A stretch of DNA of 64,000 bases from Candidatus Manganitrophus sp. (GTDB lineage: Bacteria > Nitrospirota > Nitrospiria > SBBL01 > Manganitrophaceae): positions 2,748,001 to 2,812,000 of the forward strand of contig CP114561.1 in the NCBI GenBank assembly GCA_028865235.1, in the 5' to 3' direction. A program made the position numbers and the translations under genes. The notes beneath the pieces were generated by a model. That model was not told the origin of the DNA. It worked only from the letters and a program-made list of their open reading frames with translations, and searched no databases. How positions within the stretch are numbered: the first letter of the stretch is position 1; the number at the start of each line of letters is the position of its first letter. Positions 45,272 through 55,002 of the stretch are shown here, one piece after another.

Positions 45272-46824
45272 ATGAGACGAACGTTAAGCATTGTTTCCGG
45301 AGTTTTGGGAGCCATCTGCGCTTTCGCCGGTCTTTTTCATTTCTTGATCTGGGGGACACCGGTCTGGGTGGTCACCGTGCTGGAGAGCGCGGCGGTGATC
45401 TTCCTCTCCTTTTTTCTCTTCACCCATTTTGAATTGGTGAAAGATTTTTCCACCCGGCGGTCGACGAAGTTCGGGGTAAACAGCTTCTTGATGGCGGGGA
45501 TCTTCATCGCCATCGTCGTGATCCTCAACTTCATCCTCGCCCGGCATGAGGTTCGCTTCGACCTCTCCGGAACCGGCGCCTTCTCGATCTCTCCCCAGAC
45601 GGTGAGCGTCCTTCAAAATCTCAAAAACGAGGTGAAGGTGATCGGCTTCTTCGGGGAGCAGAGCAACGCCAAGCGGCTGGCGAAGGATATTCTCGAGAAC
45701 TACCGGTATGAGACCGACAAAATCCAATATGAGATGGTCGATCCCGACAAAAAGCCGACCCTGGCGAAGCAGTACGGGATCACCGAATACGATACGGTCG
45801 TCATCGAGTCGGGGGGGCAGAAGGCGACCCTTCGAACGATTTCGGAGGAGGAGATCACGGGAGCGCTCATCCGGATCAGCCGGGAGTCGAAGAAGACCTT
45901 CTACTTCGTCGAAGGGCATGGCGAGCACTCCGTCGATGATCCGGAGCGCAACGGCTTCTCTTTTCTAAAAGAGTCCCTGGAGAAGCAGGGATTTTCCGTC
46001 AAGAAGCTGTTGCTTCTTTCGGAGAAAAAAGTCCCGGACGATGCGGCGGTGGTGATCATCGGCGGTCCGCAGCGCCCCTATACGGAGGAGGAAGGAGCGG
46101 CGCTCGATACGTATCTTTCGCGGGGGGGCGGCTCTTCGCCCTGGTGGACCCGTTGGTGAAGACCGATCTGGAGCCGATCCTTGCGAAGTGGGGGGTTCTG
46201 CTTGCGAACGATATCATTCTCGATCCCGCTTCCAGCCTCGGCGGGGTGGTCCCGATCGTCAACCCCGGCACTTATCCGCCGCACCAGATCACCGACCGGT
46301 TCAACCTGGGAACTTTCTACCCGGTGACAAGGTCGGTAAACTTTGATCCCGCCAGGGAAGGAACACTTCTCTTCGAGCCTATTCTAAAATCGGGACAAGG
46401 AACCTGGTTGACGACCCAAGTGGAGGGGGATCTGGCGATCGATCCGAGCCGCGACAAGCTCGGCCCGATCACCTTCGGCGGGGTGGTCCGCTACAAGGAG
46501 GAGCCTCCCCCGATGGAAACCGGCGACGGGGGAAAAGCGATCGATGCGTCGAAGAAAATGCGGCTGGTCGTCATCGGCGATGCCGATTTCGCCACCAACA
46601 GCGCCGTCCGATCGGCCGGCAACGGGGACCTCTTCCAGAATGTGGTCAGCTGGCTGGCGGAAGAGGAGGATCTCATCTCGATCCGTTCGCAGGAAGCGAA
46701 GACGAGCACCCTGCTGTTGAGCAATGCGCAGCACCGGTTTAACTTTTACAGCTCGGTGATTATTTTACCGCTCGCAATTTTAACGGTCGGTCTCACAGTG
46801 TGGCGAAGGAGGCGTCGGCTGTGA
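45272..46824 (+). CDS. GldG-like ABC-associated membrane protein, one frameshift
   Basis: About 517 residues over two frames. Two N-terminal helices (LGAICAFAGLFHFLIWGTPV W, VTVLESAAVIFLSFFLFTHF, then FLMAGIFIAIVVILNFILAR), a GldG-type soluble domain (VRFDLSGTGAFSISPQTVSV LQNLKNEVKVIGFFGEQ, DPDKKPTLAKQYGITEYDTV VIESGGQKATLRTISEEEIT) and a C-terminal helix with VGLTVWRRRRRL. The slip is a missing G in a seven-G run (46122-46128): the rest reads RLFALVDPLVKTDLEPILAK W. Part of the four-gene ABC module; substrate unknown. Confidence 0.85.
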
Positions 46825-48267
46825 GGTTTAAGGCAACGATTCTCCTCTCGCTCGTTCTCATCGCCTTGGGCGGGTATCTCTACTTCGTCGAAATCCCCGG
46901 AGAAAAGAAAAAACAAGAGGCGGAAATCGAAGAAAAGCGCCTTTACGGTTTTTCTCAAACCGCCGTTACCAACCTAAGCATCCAAACCCGGAACGGCGCG
47001 TCGATCGACTTTCTTCACGAGCCGGCCGATCCCGACAACCCCTGGCGGATCACTCACCCGGTCGAGGCGATCGCCAATGAGGCCGCCGCTTCTTCTCTTG
47101 CCTCCCAAGTGGAACGGCTTCAAGCGAGCCGGATGATCGAGGAGAAGGCGGAGGATCTGAAGGAATTCGGCCTTGATCCGCCGATCTACACCGTCATCGT
47201 CACTCTCAACCGAGTCGATACCGAGATTTTGGAAGTCGGGAGTGAAAACCTGACCGGCAGTGAAGTCTATGTCCGGAAGGGGGCGGGGACGCCGGTCTAT
47301 CTTGCCCCGGTTTCAATCAAGCAGACGTTGAATAAAGAGCTGAAGGATTGGCGACGACAGGAGCTCTTCCGGTTTGCTTCCACCGACGTCAAGCGGGTTC
47401 AAATCGAGTCGCCCCGCCAGCAGATAGAGATCACCCGCGAAGAAGAGGGTTGGCAGATCAGATGGCCTAGTGAACGGAGCGGCCACCAGAAACCGATTCA
47501 GGCCAAGGGGGACCCCAATGAAATCTCGAATCTGCTCGGCAGTCTTTCGAGCCTTCGGGGGGACGATTTCATCGACACGCGGAAAGCGGATTGGCTCAAA
47601 GGGCTCGGTGAGCCGATCCTGAAGCTCACGCTCCTCGTCGGCGCTCTGGAGCACCCGGCCGTTTTTTACAAAGCCCCCTTCGAACCGGATGCGGTTTACG
47701 CGGTCACCACACCGGCGGCGCCGATTTATAAACTCTCCGAGCGGGAGTTTAAGATTCTAGAAGAGCCGGCGTCGTCTTATCGGGACAGGCGGGTGGTCGA
47801 TCTGGTCGATCCTGTTCTGATTGAACAGATTTCAATCAAGAAAGGGGGGAGAGTCGGTATTTCTTGAGAGAAAAGAGGGGGAGTGGTGGATGAAAAAGGG
47901 AGAGACCCCGAAGAAGGTCGATTCCACCGGCATCAACGGTCTGCTCTTTGAGCTGAATGAGCTGCGCGTCGACCGATTTCCGGAGCCGGCGCCCCCGCCG
48001 GCGAAGGCCGGTCTTTCGAATCCAGATTGGTCCGTTCAGCTCAAAGGAAAAGAGGGAAAATCGCTTGGTCAAGTCTCGTTCGGCCGAATCGAAGGAGACC
48101 TCGCCTACGTCCAAAGCAGCAACCAACCGGGTCCCGTTCTGTTGAAGAAAGAAGAGGTCGATCGGGCTCAAAAGGCGAGGGATGAGATCAAACCTTCCGA
48201 AGCCCCTGTTACACCTCCGGCCCCACCCGCATCGCCGGCCGGTTCGATCGAGCCGAAGAAGGGGTAG
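46821..48267 (+). CDS. DUF4340-domain protein, one frameshift
   Basis: About 482 residues from a GTG at 46821 whose GTGA overlaps the upstream stop, with AAGGAGG nine bases before it. One N-terminal helix (ATILLSLVLIALGGYLYFVE), then a DUF4340 domain: VTNLSIQTRNGASIDFLHEP, EFGLDPPIYTVIVTLNRVDT EILEVGSENLTGSEVYVRK, VYLAPVSIKQTLNKELKDWR. A six-G run (47844-47849) carries one base too many; the C-terminal SRKGGESVFLERKEGEWWMK KGETPKKVD follows. Always found with GldG-like ABC proteins; role unknown. Confidence 0.85.
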
Positions 48268-48270
48268 TTC

Positions 48271-48822
48271 CTACCGCTTCAACTTCTCCAGAAACTGCTT
48301 CCGCGCTTTTGCGACTTTGGGGGCGATCACCACCCGGCAATATCCCTGACCGGGGTTGTTTTTATAGTAGTCCTGATGGTAATCCTCGGCCCGATAGAAT
48401 TTTTCAAAGGGGGTCACCTCCGTCACGATCGGCGCGTCCCAGACTCCCTTCGCCGTGAGTTCATTGATCACCTGTTCGGCGATTGCCTTCTGCTCCGGCG
48501 TGTGATAGTAGACGGCCGAGCGGTATTGGGTTCCCTCATCGGCCCCTTGGCGATTCATCGTCGTCGGATCGTGGATCGTAAAGAAGACCTCCAGCAGCTC
48601 GCGAAAGGTAATGACCTTCGGATCGAAGGTCACCTGCGACACCTCGGCATGGCCGGTCGTTCCACTGCAGACCTCACGATAGGTCGGGTTATCAACCGTC
48701 CCCCCCGCGTAGCCGGAGACGGCGCTCTCGACCCCCTTTAAGTCGGCGAAGACCGCATCCAAACACCAGAAACAGCCGCCGCCGAAGGTGGCGACTTCTT
48801 TTGTTTCGGTTTCACTGCTCAT
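48271..48822 (-). CDS. msrA: Peptide methionine-(S)-sulfoxide reductase MsrA
   Basis: 183 residues from the ATG at 48822 (GGAGGAGG upstream). The catalytic Cys lies in VATFGGGCFWCLDAVFADLK. The conserved GYAGGTVDNPTYREVCSGTT GHAEVSQVTFDP and QYRSAVYYHTPEQ segments match MsrA. It repairs oxidised methionine in proteins, using thioredoxin. It faces the DUF4340 gene tail to tail with three bases between. Stand-alone MsrA without MsrB domain. Confidence 0.95.
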   Translation of the reverse strand: MSSETETKEVATFGGGCFWCLDAVFADLKGVESAVSGYAGGTVDNPTYREVCSGTTGHAEVSQVTFDPKVITFRELLEVFFTIHDPTTMNRQGADEGTQYRSAVYYHTPEQKAIAEQVINELTAKGVWDAPIVTEVTPFEKFYRAEDYHQDYYKNNPGQGYCRVVIAPKVAKARKQFLEKLKR

Positions 48823-48983
48823 CGATGGACCTCCTCCTGTGAACCGCACGGCAATGATCGATATAATGACCATCTGATCATAACATATTTGAACAAATAC
48901 AACAGTCATGGAGCGATTTGTCATTGAAGACAACTCATTCTCAGCCCCTTTATAGAGAGAGCCACACCCTTAATTCGCCTGAC

Positions 48984-49013
48984 TTGAAGCGCTCTTGACG
49001 AAATCTGTATAAT
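48984..49013 (+). promoter_or_regulatory. Possible promoter of the sulfate-type ABC operon
   Basis: TTGAAG (48984-48989), 18 bases, TATAAT (49008-49013). The expected transcript start (~49020) leaves a leader of about 130 bases before the GTG at 49153. Rest of the 330-base gap 48823-49152 holds no gene that I can support. Confidence 0.5.
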
Positions 49014-49152
49014 TGAACACAGGGTTTCACAACCTTAAAATGGCCGCATAATCGATGCCCCCGCGAAAATTGAGCGACGTCCGTCCCCTCATCCAGCGCC
49101 TGCTTCTTCGGGCAACTCAGCAGATACATATTAAAGATAAGGATCGCATCCC

Positions 49153-50168
49153 GTGACATTTTCTAAGATGATTGTGACTGCTTGCCTCCTCCTTCTGGTT
49201 GCCTATACCTGGCCGATTTTTTCACAGGGGGCGGGGAGGTCGTCACCGACCCTTGTCATCTACGGCTTCAGTATTTTGGAAGAGGTGATCTCCTCCGGAA
49301 TTCTCCCCGTTTTTCAGAAACGCTGGCGGGAGCAGACCGGAGAGGAGGTCCGATTTTACACCTCTTTTGCCGGCTCGGGGACGGTGACCAATCAGATCCG
49401 GTTCGGCGCGCCGGCCGATGTCGCCCTCTTTTCTCACACGCTTGACGCGCATCGGCTCAAGGAGGCGGGATTGATTCAGCACGATTGGACCGGCTCTCCC
49501 TATCAGGGGATCATCAACCGCACCCCCATGATCCTCATCGTCCGGAGGGGGAATCCGAAAGGGCTCTCCAGTTTTGAGGCGCTCGGACAACCGGGGGTGG
49601 GGATCGTTCATCCCGATCCGCAGACGTCGGGCGGAGCGCTCTGGGCCCTCCTGGCGGAGTATGGCGCCTTTGCCCTCCCGGAGGGGGAAGCCCCGACGCC
49701 GCTCATGCGGGAATGATCGATCTCTGGAGAAACGTGATCATCCTCGGATCGTCGGCGCGCGCCGCCCGCACTCAGTTTGAGATGGGGTTCGGCGACGTCC
49801 TGATCACTTACGAGCAGGAGGCGGTGAAGGACCTCGCCCGCGGAAAATTCAATCATGAAATGGTGGTTCCGGAGTGGACGATCTACACCGAGCATCCAGC
49901 CATCGCGATCGATCGGAACATCTCTCCCGAGGAACGGCCGCTGGTGGAGGCTTTTCTCGACTTTCTCTGGACGGAGGAGGCGCAGCGGATCTTTGTCGAA
50001 TATGGCTTCCGGTCGATCACCGATCCCCGTCTGGATGCCGAGAACCCCCTCTTTTTCGAAAATCCCCCACAGCTTCACCGTGGACGATCTGGGGGGTGGC
50101 CGCAGGCGTATGCCGAGATTGTTGAGGGCTTCTGGAGAAAACGTATTCTGGAGGAGGTGCGCCCGTGA
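49153..50168 (+). CDS. Sulfate/thiosulfate-type ABC substrate-binding protein, frameshifted
   Basis: About 338 residues over two frames. Signal peptide from the GTG start (VTACLLLLVAYTWPIFSQG). Binding-protein motifs: LVIYGFSILEEVISSGILPV FQKRWREQTGEEVRFYTSFA GSG, and RTPMILIVRRGNPKGLSSFE ALGQPGVGIVHPDPQTSGGA. After the slip (49700-49720) it continues with MIDLWRNVIILGSSARAART QFEMGFGDVLITYEQEA and PEWTIYTEHPAIAIDRNISP. A second, self-compensating shift pair changes the local reading near 50066-50092, where the alternative frame gives the better match FTVDDLGG. Family members bind sulfate or thiosulfate. Confidence 0.82.
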
Positions 50169-50998
50169 TCAATCCGCTGCAAGCTGCGCGTGTTCGGCTC
50201 CCATGGCGGGGGCTTCTGATCGCGATGGTCTTCATGGTGTTGTTTCCCCTGCTGATCATGCCGATCGGCGCGATCTTCGTTTTCGCCACCCGCGACGGAC
50301 TCTCCCGGTTCATCACCGCGTTGATCGGGGAGGGGGCGCAGTTTGCCCTTCGCTTAAGCCTCTTTGTGGCGCTGATTACCAGTCTCTTGAACTCGGTTTT
50401 AGGGACCCTTACCGCCTATATTTTTGCAAACTATCGCTTCCCGGCGAAGCGGCCGCTCGGCATCTTGATCAACCTGCCGGTTGCGATTCCGACCGTCGTC
50501 GTCGGAACTTCCCTGCTGCTCCTCTGGGGACCGATCGGTCTGGTCGGCCGTTATCTCGACCCGATCGGTTTCCGGCCGATGTTCGCAATCGGCGGCATTC
50601 TTTTGGCGCATGTCTTCGTGACCTTCCCCTATATGCTCGGCGCGGTAAAGCCGGTGCTGGATGAGCTGGAGGTGACCTATGAAGAGGCGGCCTATACAAT
50701 GGGGGCGGGTCGATTGAAGACCTTCTGGTATGTCATTCTCCCTTCGCTCCGCGGGGCGCTTTTTACCGGGACGTTGCTGACCTTCGCCCATTCCCTCGGG
50801 GAATTCGGGGCAACGGTGATGGTCTCAGGGAATTTGCGGCTGCGGACCCAGACGGCGCCGCTTTACATTTTCTCCCAATTCGAAGCGGGAAACATTGAAG
50901 CGGCCAATGCCGTGGCCGCAGTCCTCGCGATGCTTTCGTTTGTTATCTTTTTTATCCTTCTCCGTGTGACGGAGAGAGAAGAGCCGGCGGAGGCCTGA
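50165..50998 (+). CDS. Sulfate-type ABC permease (CysT/CysW-like)
   Basis: 277 residues with six helices and the EAA-loop signature EEAAYTMGAGRLKTFWYVIL PSLRGALFTG. GTG start overlaps the upstream stop by four bases. Typical sulfate importers have two permeases (CysT and CysW); only one is encoded here, so either it forms a homodimer or the second is elsewhere. Intact frame. Confidence 0.9.
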   Translation: MINPLQAARVRLPWRGLLIAMVFMVLFPLLIMPIGAIFVFATRDGLSRFITALIGEGAQFALRLSLFVALITSLLNSVLGTLTAYIFANYRFPAKRPLGILINLPVAIPTVVVGTSLLLLWGPIGLVGRYLDPIGFRPMFAIGGILLAHVFVTFPYMLGAVKPVLDELEVTYEEAAYTMGAGRLKTFWYVILPSLRGALFTGTLLTFAHSLGEFGATVMVSGNLRLRTQTAPLYIFSQFEAGNIEAANAVAAVLAMLSFVIFFILLRVTEREEPAEA

Positions 50999-51039
50999 TC
51001 AGAGGGAAAAGTCCCTTTCGCCGAGAGGAACATTAAACG

Positions 51040-52905
51040 ATGTCCATTTCACTCAAAAATATCTCGAAATTATACGGCGAGCAAGCGGTGGTGGAGGACG
51101 CCACCCTGGAGATCTTCCCAGGAGAGCTCTTTGTTTTACTCGGAGCGAGCGGCAGCGGCAAGACGACGATCCTCCGGATGATCGCCGGGCTGGTCACGCC
51201 CGATCAGGGGGAGATCCTGCTGCAGGGGAAGGTGGTGAACGATCTGACCCCCCAGGAGAGAAACGTCGGCTTCGTCTTCCAGAACTACTCCCTCTTCCGT
51301 CACATGACGGTCGCCGAGAACATCGGATTCGGACTTCAGCTCCGGCGGGTTCCCCGCGAGGAGCGGGATAAGAAGATCCATCATCTTCTGGAGCTGATCG
51401 GGCTTCCCGGCTTCGGCCATCGTTATCCCTCTCAGCTCTCTGGCGGCCAGCAGCAGCGGGTCGCGGTGGCACGGGCGCTTGCTTATGAGCCGAGCGTGCT
51501 TCTGCTCGACGAGCCGTTCGGCGCGCTCGATTTGAAGACCCGCACGCAGCTCCGGCAAAGCCTCAAGCAGATCCACCGGCAGCTGGGGGTCACCACGGTG
51601 ATGGTGACCCACGATCAGGCCGACGCTTTCGAGCTGGGCGACCGGATTGGGATCATGGATCGGGGGAAGCTCCTTGCCACCGGCGCTCCGGCCGATATCT
51701 ACAAGCGGCCCAAGTCGGAGTATGTGGCGCAATTCCTCGGCTCTGCGAACTTCTTCACGGGGGTGATGCAGGAACGGCATATTCAGATCGGCTCGGCTTT
51801 CCTTCCTCTTCCGGAGGGGACCGCGGCGCCGGAAAAAGGAGAGCGGGTGCAGGTGTTGATCCGGCCGGAGCAGATCGAAATTGCGCCGAGCCGGGAGGCG
51901 CTTCACGGCACCTTCATCGGGGAAGGGGAGATTCGGGATTTTCTCTTTGTCGGGGGATTCCACCGGATGACGGTGCAGGTTTCCGGAGTCGTCCGCTCCC
52001 TGACCGCAGGTTTCGGGGATACCGACCCGACGGTTCTTTCGGTACAGATGGGATTGGCGCAAACGAGCTTCCCGATCGGATCGGGGCAGAAGGTTGCCGT
52101 CGGGGTGACCTCCTTTCATATCCTTCCGTATCAGGGACTGCATATCCTCGTAGGGATCGACGGGTCGGAGCATGGGGAGCATGCGCTTCACTTTGCCTCT
52201 TATTTGGCGCAAAAAACCCAGGGACGGCTGACGATTCTGGGGGTGGCCGAGCGCTATCTGGAAGAGGCCAAGGCGCGCGAGGGACTGACCCAGGCGAGCC
52301 AGGCGGCCCAGCAGGAGCTTCAGGAGGTGGAGACGGCGTATCGGCGGGGACATCCCGCCGAGGAGATCCTCAACGAGACGGAGCAGAACCGGTATGACCT
52401 GGTCGTCCTCGGCACCCGCGGCCGCCACGCCCCGGGCCGCTTTCTCGGATCGACCGCCGCCCGCGTGTCGGTGAACGCGCCGGTGCCGACGCTGCTCACC
52501 CCGACCCCCTTCCAGGACTTCAAGAAGATCCTCGTCTGCATCTCGAGCGAGAAGGTCCGAAAGTCGGATATTCGTTTCGTGGGGCGGATCGCCCGGAGCA
52601 CCGGCGCCAGCGTCACCCTTTTCCACGTGACGCCGGAGGGAGAGGAAAACAGCGGGGCCTTCTACCTTCAGGGGGTTCTTCGGGTTTTGGAGAGCCTCGG
52701 CCTGCGGGTGGAGACAAAGGTAGGGGAGGGGGAGATCGTCAGCTCGATCTTGAAAGAGGCCTATGAGGGAAGCTACGATCTGTTGGTCCTCGGCACCCGA
52801 ATCGGGAATCTCCGCGAGGCCTTCCTGACCAACAGCGTCACCAGCCAGGTCCTCTCCCAGGTCGACCGACCCGTGTTGATCCTACATATCCGTCCGCCGA
52901 GTTAA
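51040..52905 (+). CDS. ABC ATPase (CysA-like) fused to two UspA domains
   Basis: 621 residues in one intact frame. Residues 1-235 are an ABC ATPase: Walker A LLGASGSGKTTILRMI (G35-T42), Q-loop FVFQNYSLFRHMT, signature QLSGGQQQRVAVARAL, Walker B VLLLDEPFGALDL, H-loop VTHDQ. Residues ~240-350 hold a TOBE-like domain with LIRPEQIEIAPS. From ~355 come two universal stress protein domains: HILVGIDGSEHGEHALHFAS and its nucleotide motif GTRGRHAPGRFLGSTAARV, then KKILVCISSEKVRKSDIRFV with a degenerate motif GTRIGNLREAFLTNSVTS. It powers the importer encoded just upstream; the Usp domains may sense ATP/AMP or stress and gate the ATPase (inference). Confidence 0.93.
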   Translation: MSISLKNISKLYGEQAVVEDATLEIFPGELFVLLGASGSGKTTILRMIAGLVTPDQGEILLQGKVVNDLTPQERNVGFVFQNYSLFRHMTVAENIGFGLQLRRVPREERDKKIHHLLELIGLPGFGHRYPSQLSGGQQQRVAVARALAYEPSVLLLDEPFGALDLKTRTQLRQSLKQIHRQLGVTTVMVTHDQADAFELGDRIGIMDRGKLLATGAPADIYKRPKSEYVAQFLGSANFFTGVMQERHIQIGSAFLPLPEGTAAPEKGERVQVLIRPEQIEIAPSREALHGTFIGEGEIRDFLFVGGFHRMTVQVSGVVRSLTAGFGDTDPTVLSVQMGLAQTSFPIGSGQKVAVGVTSFHILPYQGLHILVGIDGSEHGEHALHFASYLAQKTQGRLTILGVAERYLEEAKAREGLTQASQAAQQELQEVETAYRRGHPAEEILNETEQNRYDLVVLGTRGRHAPGRFLGSTAARVSVNAPVPTLLTPTPFQDFKKILVCISSEKVRKSDIRFVGRIARSTGASVTLFHVTPEGEENSGAFYLQGVLRVLESLGLRVETKVGEGEIVSSILKEAYEGSYDLLVLGTRIGNLREAFLTNSVTSQVLSQVDRPVLILHIRPPS

Positions 52906-52918
52906 GCTCGGTTACGGC

Positions 52919-52953
52919 GAAGGGCGCACCGACCCATCTGTGCGCCCTTCTTT
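52919..52953 (+). terminator. Intrinsic terminator after the ABC-Usp gene
   Basis: Arms GAAGGGCGCAC (52919-52929) and GTGCGCCCTTC (52940-52950), 11 bp, 10-base loop, followed by TTT. Strong GC-rich hairpin 13 bases after the stop. Confidence 0.75.
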
Positions 52954-52981
52954 GATGAAAACATTTTTCGCTGGGAGGAGG

Positions 52982-53296
52982 TTAGAATCGCCGCCCGCCG
53001 CCACCCCCCGGTCTTCCGCCGCGGTCTCTGCCCCCTCCACCGCCGCCTCTCTCTTCGCGAGGACGGGCCTCATTCACATTGACCGCTCTTCCCTTCAATT
53101 CTTTTCCGTTCATTCCGCTGATGGCCGCCTGCGCTTCCGGTCCCGACGACATTTCCACGAACCCAAACCCCCTCGACTCTCCCGAGAATTTGTCTTTTAT
53201 GACCGTGGCAGAATCTACTTTCCCGAAGGCCTCAAACGCCTTCTGTAAGTCCGCATCATTAACGTCTCGAGACAAATTGCCGACAAAAATTTTCAT
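52982..53296 (-). CDS. Glycine-rich RRM RNA-binding protein
   Basis: 104 residues. A single RNA-recognition motif: RNP2 KIFVGNLSRDV at residues 2-12 and RNP1 SRGFGFVEMSS near residues 41-51, then GKELKGRAVNVNEARPREER. It ends in a Gly/Arg-rich tail (GGGGGGRDRGGRPGGGGGRRF). Cyanobacterial-type cold-induced Rbp proteins have the same design and bind mRNA. A GAGAGGAG precedes the ATG. The upstream 530-base gap may hold a long, temperature-responsive leader. Confidence 0.93.
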   Translation of the reverse strand: MKIFVGNLSRDVNDADLQKAFEAFGKVDSATVIKDKFSGESRGFGFVEMSSGPEAQAAISGMNGKELKGRAVNVNEARPREERGGGGGGRDRGGRPGGGGGRRF

Positions 53297-53768
53297 TCGA
53301 CGCTCCTCTCTTCTGGTTGTGTGATAAGAAAATGGGGTTTTGGGTGCTTTTCCTTTAAAGAGAAGAGGGGCTCTTGCTCTTTGTGATATGGACAGGAAGG
53401 CGAGATTCCCTCTTTAAAGGCAGGGTGTCGATGGATACGGACGGAAAGGTACGGGGGGAAACCATCGGATTTGACCCAGGGATTTATCCTTGAAGCGTAA
53501 GGCAGAGTCGTGCAGAAGTCAAGATAATTGTGCTCTGGTCTTTTTTCATTGAGATCAGGTTTGAATGGAGTTCTATCAAGCGATATCATACGGTAGGCTG
53601 AAAATAAATGTGGAGCCGATCCCTGGTATGCTGGCGACCCGGATCGATCCTCGAAGGTATTCCACGAACTTTTTCACGAGACCCCTTTTGTCCAGGCGGC
53701 CGTCACCTTCTCCAGATCTTCCGGGAAGAGTTGCTCTTTCCGGAAATTCGGCTCAGGCGACCGGATTT
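53297..53768. other. Intergenic region upstream of the RRM gene
   Basis: About 470 bases with no supported gene; short frames (for example 53565-53906 plus, 53293-53589 minus) lack ribosome binding sites and domain features. It must contain the promoter and leader of the RRM gene on the minus strand, but I could not single out a strong consensus promoter. Confidence 0.5.
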
Positions 53769-53798
53769 GAGGGGCGCCCTGTTTTCGCGGCGCCCCTC
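53769..53798 (-). terminator. Hairpin terminator after the 53831-54295 gene
   Basis: Arms GAGGGGCGCC (53769-53778) and GGCGCCCCTC (53789-53798) with a loop containing four T. It lies 33 bases after the stop of the minus-strand gene. No long T run follows on either side, so strength is uncertain. Confidence 0.55.
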
Positions 53799-53830
53799 AA
53801 AGAGATATCCGGCAGGACGAAAGCATCGGT

Positions 53831-54295
53831 TTACACGCCGATGCCGGCGATGACGGTGGAGGAACGAGCGGAAACCGGGGAACCCGAGAGGCTGACTTTT
53901 GCATAAACTTCATCTTGCCGAGGAAAATAGACCGGCGTGTTGATGTCCGCGTCGGCTATTTTGACATTTCCCGGGTCCTCATCGAGCTTTTCGTTGCTGA
54001 TTGAACGGGTCTCCGTGAAGGCTTGCGGTCCCGCCGTCATGACGGTGAATTGCTTGTACGGTTTCTTGGGGAGCAGAAAGCCCCATTGAAAGGAATAGAG
54101 CAGGTCGTCGCCGACCGGATCCCCGGCCGGGAGCTTATCGCCCGATTTGTCTTCCCCGAAAATTCCGATCTCCATCCGAAAACTTTTTCCCACTTCGCTC
54201 GCTTCAAAGGTCATCGTTCCGGTGACCGTCACGTTGGCGGTGCTCGCGGTGGACCCGGCCGAGAGCGACATTACGATATTGGATACCGAAGCCAT
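53831..54295 (-). CDS. Hypothetical protein with Ala/Ser/Thr-rich start
   Basis: 154 residues, strong GGAGGGAAAAAG before the ATG. MASVSNIVMSLSAGSTASTA NVTVTGTMTFEASEVGKSFR MEIGIFGED has a beta-sandwich look with hydrophobic/polar alternation. It continues LLYSFQWGFLLPKKPYKQFT VMTAGPQAFTETRSISNEKL DEDPGNV. No signal peptide and no family I recognise. Isolated from its neighbours by over 350 bases on the upstream side. Possibly a cytoplasmic or secreted beta-rich protein. Confidence 0.65.
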   Translation of the reverse strand: MASVSNIVMSLSAGSTASTANVTVTGTMTFEASEVGKSFRMEIGIFGEDKSGDKLPAGDPVGDDLLYSFQWGFLLPKKPYKQFTVMTAGPQAFTETRSISNEKLDEDPGNVKIADADINTPVYFPRQDEVYAKVSLSGSPVSARSSTVIAGIGV

Positions 54296-54385
54296 CTTTT
54301 TCCCTCCTATTTACATTCATGTGGACGTTTGATATTTCCCCTTTGATGATCATCACAGCGCCTCTCTGACGCCGTGCTCCCTCCA

Positions 54386-54421
54386 CATGAGCAATCGGCG
54401 TGCCGACGCAGATTGCTCATG
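54386..54421. promoter_or_regulatory. Inverted repeat, possible operator
   Basis: Arms CATGAGCAATC (54386-54396) and GATTGCTCATG (54411-54421), a perfect 11 bp inverted repeat with a 14-base spacer, in the otherwise empty divergent region between the 53831-54295 gene (minus) and the 54709 gene (plus). Its centre is about 305 bases from the plus gene and 110 from the minus gene. It could bind a dimeric regulator of either; no T run follows. The remainder of 54296-54708 holds nothing I can support. Confidence 0.55.
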
Positions 54422-54708
54422 GGTGTTGACGAAAACGCCGGCCATTTGCAGGAAATCGTGTGGAGAGGATCTGATCGGGCGCGACGCAGCAGAGGGATGT
54501 TTCTTTCAGGATACAGAGCGTATCCAAAGTTCATCAGCATCAGTCGTGACCGGATTCGGACTTTGCCCGGCGGCGCGTTCACGTTTAACAAAAAATTAAT
54601 CTGAATTTAATGCGGTAATGGCTTGGGAGTGGTATTCATAAACGTGGCGAAAATTCCGCCCTCTCACGGATGGAGAGAATCAGAAACCTGAATGTAGGGG
54701 AGAAAAGG

Positions 54709-54942
54709 ATGTACAGGATTGTTTTAGAGTATGGACTTCCGGTAATGATCGGTCTGGTCTTTGTCAGCTTTCTCTGGGCGTGGATTTTGACGGCGGTGAA
54801 ACCGCCGCAGAAATCGGAAGACGAACGGATCACGGGGCGGGTCAACCCGGATTGGAGGTTTCTTGACGCGGGCCCTGAGGGGGTGAGAAGAAATATTTTC
54901 GAGAAGATCGAGCAAGCGGGTTTTTTGAAAAAACACGTATGA
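54709..54942 (+). CDS. Small single-span membrane protein
   Basis: 77 residues from the ATG at 54709 (GGGGAG upstream). One membrane helix (VLEYGLPVMIGLVFVSFLWA WILTAV) and a soluble charged tail (PPQKSEDERITGRVNPDWRF, then RRNIFEKIEQAGFLKKHV). No family recognised. A role in a membrane complex or stress response is possible, but nothing in the sequence decides it. Confidence 0.55.
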   Translation: MYRIVLEYGLPVMIGLVFVSFLWAWILTAVKPPQKSEDERITGRVNPDWRFLDAGPEGVRRNIFEKIEQAGFLKKHV

Positions 54943-55002
54943 GAATTCTACGAATGACCGATCCGGACCATATCCTATCGCAAGCGTTCGCGGCAGGCTG
55001 TT

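Noticed and set aside
51136..52626. 496-codon minus-strand frame inside the ABC-Usp gene
   Set aside because: Shadow of the intact CysA-like/Usp gene on the other strand.
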